This document shows positions 61,143 to 64,000 of a stretch of DNA of 64,000 nucleotides, in pieces. The notes beneath the pieces are model-generated. The model was given only the letters and a program-made list of their open reading frames with translations, did no database searches and was not told where the DNA came from. Numbering within the stretch: position 1 is the first letter of the stretch; each line of letters opens with the position of its first letter. The DNA is from Marinilactibacillus sp. Marseille-P9653. GTDB taxonomy: Bacteria; Bacillota; Bacilli; Lactobacillales; Carnobacteriaceae_A. A program made the position numbers and the translations under genes. The stretch lies in NCBI RefSeq assembly GCF_916618885.1, contig NZ_CAKAKH010000001.1, positions 682,001 to 746,000 of the forward strand, given 5' to 3'.

Positions 61143-61842
61143 TATCAAGTATAACGGAAAGAACAGTGAAGAATTAGGTTTAATTATGGTCAATGAAGTT
61201 GAACATGAATTAGCGAGTAATGATATTGAAGTGTTGGAAATAGAAGGTAGAGACGGTGTATTACTTTTTGATAAGCAAAGGCTTAAACCGATTGAAAAAG
61301 CTTATCCGATGCATCTTCGAAAAGATGTCTACCAAAGCACTGCACCAATTAGTGAATGGTTGAATGTGAAAGGATGGCATGAATTACTACTTTCTTGGGA
61401 TCCCGACTATCAGTATAAAGCGACAGTAATCAACTCAATCAGTATCGAAGAAGTTATCAAGCAATTCGGGAAAATTCGAGTTGCTTTTTTAGTGCATCCA
61501 ATTAAGTTTTTAAAGACTTCTTTGGTCGAACGGACGTTAACTAAAGGTCAAATCATCAATAACAGAGGGAACGTGAGAGCTGATCCAATTATCACTTTGA
61601 CCGGAAACGGGGATACCGTTATTACCATTAATGGCAGGCGTACGGTGCTTGAAGATGTTCAAGGATCAATCGTCTTAGACATGCAAAACAGCATGGTTTA
61701 TAGCGGTAATTTAAGCGCCTGGAACAAGTTGGTAAGGGAATCTAACTCTCATAAACCTTACTTGGATGTAGGTAACAATACAATTAATTGGACAGGAACT
61801 TTTACAGCAAAAATCAAGATGTTTGAAGGTGTTAAATTGTGA
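61135..61842 (+). CDS. Distal tail protein (Dit, siphovirus tail family)
   Basis: Hexameric hub that joins the tail tube to the baseplate; 235 residues. ATG 61135 follows AAGGAGG within the end of the tape-measure gene (8-base overlap). The N-terminal belt domain contains IKYNGKNSEELGLIMVNEVEHEL and IEGRDGVLL; the C-terminal galectin-like part contains NRGNVRADPIITLTGNGD and VLDMQNSMVYSGNLSAWN. The next gene, the tail-tip protein, overlaps by 4 bases. Confidence 0.92.
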   Translation: MANIKYNGKNSEELGLIMVNEVEHELASNDIEVLEIEGRDGVLLFDKQRLKPIEKAYPMHLRKDVYQSTAPISEWLNVKGWHELLLSWDPDYQYKATVINSISIEEVIKQFGKIRVAFLVHPIKFLKTSLVERTLTKGQIINNRGNVRADPIITLTGNGDTVITINGRRTVLEDVQGSIVLDMQNSMVYSGNLSAWNKLVRESNSHKPYLDVGNNTINWTGTFTAKIKMFEGVKL

Positions 61843-64000
61843 TACCTATTTTATTTAAAAAAGATGAGAAGCAATTTCGGACCTATGGCATAGGAGAATT
61901 ATCTGATTTTACACTTTCTCCAGAAGTTAGAAGAGAGCGTAATGGACTCTATACTTTTTATATGGAGTACGCTCCAGATGGTGTTCTTGCTGATCAATTA
62001 GATGAAGGTATGAAAATCAAGTCCGATGCTGGTGTTAGAACTAAGTGGCAAACGTTTGAAATTAACAGAGTTGTAAAACGTTCAGGTGAAAACATCCAAG
62101 TATATGCGAATCATATTTCTATGAGGACAGCTAAAGATGTGATTAAGCCTAAAGTCAGTGGGAGTAATTTGGACGGACAAGGTCTGTTAAGGTTATGGGC
62201 TAACAATTTAGTAGGTGATGATCAATGGGATGTTTGGTCCGATGTATCTACTCAAGTTTCCGTTAACTGGTCAATTGAAGATTTTGACAACGCTCGTGAA
62301 GTACTGGGTGGTCGTGAAGGTTCGATTCTAGACCGTATAGGTGGAGAATTTGAATTTGATAATCAGATGATCCGATTGCATAAAGAAATGGGTAGAAACG
62401 CTCCTATCGTTCTTGAATATGGACGTAATATTATCAGCATCGAGAAAGAAGACCAGAACGAAAGTAAGTATACGGCTATTTATCCATTCGCTACTTTTAC
62501 GCCTGAAAATCGGGACACTACTCAAATTGTTTCTCTTCCTGAGTACTATATTGATAGCAAGTATGCCGGTATGTATGATCACAGGAAAATACAGCTAGTT
62601 GATTTCACTTCTGAATTCGATAATGATAATAAACCCACAGTAACTAAAGTTAGAGAACTAGCAAAGAAATATATTGAAAGTAATGAAGTAGGAGCGCCAC
62701 ACACCAACATCAAAGTAGAATATGTAGATCTTGCTAAGACTCTAGACTATGAACAATTCGAATACATGGAAGAAGTCGAACTGAATGACCGACTGCCTAT
62801 TTATTATCCTAAGTTTGATATCACTAACAATCAAGCTAAGGCAGTAGTCATTGTTTATGATCCGATAAAAGAGGAAAATAAATCGGTTGAGTTAGGAGTT
62901 ATTGGACAGAGATTCGGGCAAGTGTTAACCGGCAATACCACAGAACGATTGAATAAAATCGAAAAAGAGCAAAAGAACCAGATGCTTTACGTAATTAACG
63001 CTGCTGGTAATAGAGTTTGGTATTCAACACCTCCCGAAGACATGGAGCACAAAATTGGGGATGTTTGGTTCGATGAAAATGGCACGCACACACTTCTCAA
63101 AGTATGGGATGGCAGTCAATGGATTGTAAAAATTAATACTGAAGACGTCGACAAAGTCAAACGTGAAGTTGAAGCTGTCATCGAAGATGCTGAGACAGAT
63201 CGCAAGAATACGCAAGAGGCTATCGAACAAGTACTCGTGGATGCTGAACAATACACAAATCAAAAAAGCCAAGAGTTTGAAATCGAATTCAACAGTGAAT
63301 TGGACAAGGTACGAAACATTGCCGTAACGGCTCCTCAACAAATTGAGGATGCTATCCAACGTGCTGGGTTTGGCGGAACCCTTGCGGACCTGACTGATCG
63401 AATCATCCAACAGTCTAATACAGCTGATCAGACAGCGAGAGAAGCTTATAACAAGGCTTTGGACTCGTTCAACGAAACAGGGAAGTTAGATACGAAAATT
63501 AACGGTGTAGACCAAAAAGTCGACGAGGTTAATGGTAGTATTCGAAACCGAGTATGGCAGACGGATATTACGAATGCAATTGATGGAATAGAGGTTGATA
63601 GCCGTAATTTAGTTATTCGTCACGATGAAGTCCCAGGGTGGTTGGTTTCCGATGGTGTTTTACAGCCTAATCATGAAATGCGTACGATTAAATCTGTGAT
63701 TTCTGTTGTCCCTGGGGAAACATTAATGTTTACTAAGACATCTGTGACTGGGGATAATTACTGGCGATGGAATTTGTACAATGCAGATGTCAATTATGTT
63801 ACCAGACAAGTAAATAACACCAATAAATTTACTTGGACTGTTCCTGTTAATATTCGCTATATAAAAGTATCTTATCCAGCTTCAAGTCAAGTTAAAATTG
63901 CAAGAAGTACGAAAGATACCGGTTGGTCTGAAGCCCCGGAAGATACCAACAAGGCTATAACCACAGTGCAAACTGAAATGGAACAAACGGCTGAACGATT
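61839..64000 (+). CDS. Tail-associated tip protein (Tal / minor structural protein), 5' part
   Basis: Begins at GTG 61839 (overlapping the dit stop) and stays open to the window edge, at least 720 codons. The first 350 residues have the gp44/Tal-like hub pattern (IPILFKKDEKQFRTYGIGEL, then FEINRVVKRSGENIQVYANH). After a helical linker, DKVKREVEAVIEDAETDR and TADQTAREAYNKAL, a new part begins at residue about 580 with RNLVIRHDEVPGWLVSDGVL, resembling carbohydrate-binding modules in tail fibres. No endopeptidase domain is visible in the part seen, but the gene is incomplete. Confidence 0.88.
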   Translation, partial: MIPILFKKDEKQFRTYGIGELSDFTLSPEVRRERNGLYTFYMEYAPDGVLADQLDEGMKIKSDAGVRTKWQTFEINRVVKRSGENIQVYANHISMRTAKDVIKPKVSGSNLDGQGLLRLWANNLVGDDQWDVWSDVSTQVSVNWSIEDFDNAREVLGGREGSILDRIGGEFEFDNQMIRLHKEMGRNAPIVLEYGRNIISIEKEDQNESKYTAIYPFATFTPENRDTTQIVSLPEYYIDSKYAGMYDHRKIQLVDFTSEFDNDNKPTVTKVRELAKKYIESNEVGAPHTNIKVEYVDLAKTLDYEQFEYMEEVELNDRLPIYYPKFDITNNQAKAVVIVYDPIKEENKSVELGVIGQRFGQVLTGNTTERLNKIEKEQKNQMLYVINAAGNRVWYSTPPEDMEHKIGDVWFDENGTHTLLKVWDGSQWIVKINTEDVDKVKREVEAVIEDAETDRKNTQEAIEQVLVDAEQYTNQKSQEFEIEFNSELDKVRNIAVTAPQQIEDAIQRAGFGGTLADLTDRIIQQSNTADQTAREAYNKALDSFNETGKLDTKINGVDQKVDEVNGSIRNRVWQTDITNAIDGIEVDSRNLVIRHDEVPGWLVSDGVLQPNHEMRTIKSVISVVPGETLMFTKTSVTGDNYWRWNLYNADVNYVTRQVNNTNKFTWTVPVNIRYIKVSYPASSQVKIARSTKDTGWSEAPEDTNKAITTVQTEMEQTAER

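Overview
The window looks like a low-GC Gram-positive chromosome of the order Lactobacillales, possibly Carnobacteriaceae or a close relative of Enterococcus. This rests on gene content and order: prfB-ftsE-ftsX-NlpC/P60 hydrolase, liaXYZ next to hprK-lgt-ppaX-gpsA-galU, and rapZ-yvcK-whiA. Shine-Dalgarno sites are strong and most operons end in clear intrinsic terminators. The species cannot be named from the sequence alone.

Bases 1 to about 30030 are ordinary chromosome. In order they hold: the 3' end of prfB; a cell-division and wall-remodelling group (ftsE, ftsX, a secreted coiled-coil NlpC/P60 hydrolase); a reverse-strand lrgAB pair; a MinJ-like PDZ membrane protein; a PhoP/PhoR-type two-component system; an HD-domain phosphohydrolase; uvrA; the liaXYZ envelope-stress effector operon; hprK-lgt-ppaX-gpsA-galU (carbon control, lipoprotein maturation, lipid and sugar-nucleotide precursors); a TPR protein; trxB; a phosphoglucomutase; a small membrane protein; a formaldehyde-detoxification pair (class III alcohol dehydrogenase and S-formylglutathione hydrolase) facing a HxlR-type regulator; and rapZ-yvcK-whiA. 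A tRNA-Arg(CCG) ends this part.

From just past the tRNA to the right edge (about 30.1-64.0 kb) lies a siphovirus-type prophage whose far end is outside the window. The tyrosine integrase sits against the tRNA 3' end, the usual arrangement for tRNA-targeted integration. The leftward lysogeny arm holds the integrase, an AlbA_2/Schlafen-type protein, a possible LexA-like fragment, a SHOCT protein, an ImmA-type metallopeptidase and the repressor. The rightward early arm starts at a Cro-like gene and a promoter embedded in a set of related 15-bp operators. It runs through an antirepressor, a recombination cassette (SbcC/Rad50-like ATPase, Bet, metallo-beta-lactamase-fold protein), a replication protein, an adenine methylase, RecU and an ArpU-type late regulator. 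The late arm runs through terminase, portal, minor capsid, scaffold, major capsid, connectors, major tail protein, chaperones, tape measure, distal tail and an incomplete tail-tip protein. The head-tail layout resembles the Listeria A118/PSA type.

The observations most worth a second look are: (1) a probable programmed +1 frameshift at CCC-TGA at the end of the major tail gene, with a 7-bp hairpin 5 nt downstream and an acidic 19-residue extension that resembles the major capsid C-terminus; (2) two genes, lrgA and a minor capsid gene, where a well-spaced Shine-Dalgarno precedes an ATA codon and no good ATG/GTG/TTG is available; (3) the operator array of the genetic switch; (4) iteron-like repeats in front of the AlbA_2/Schlafen gene; (5) tandem TTTTGGGAGA repeats just after the ArpU-type gene; (6) a three-unit, 36-residue repeat in the tape measure protein.
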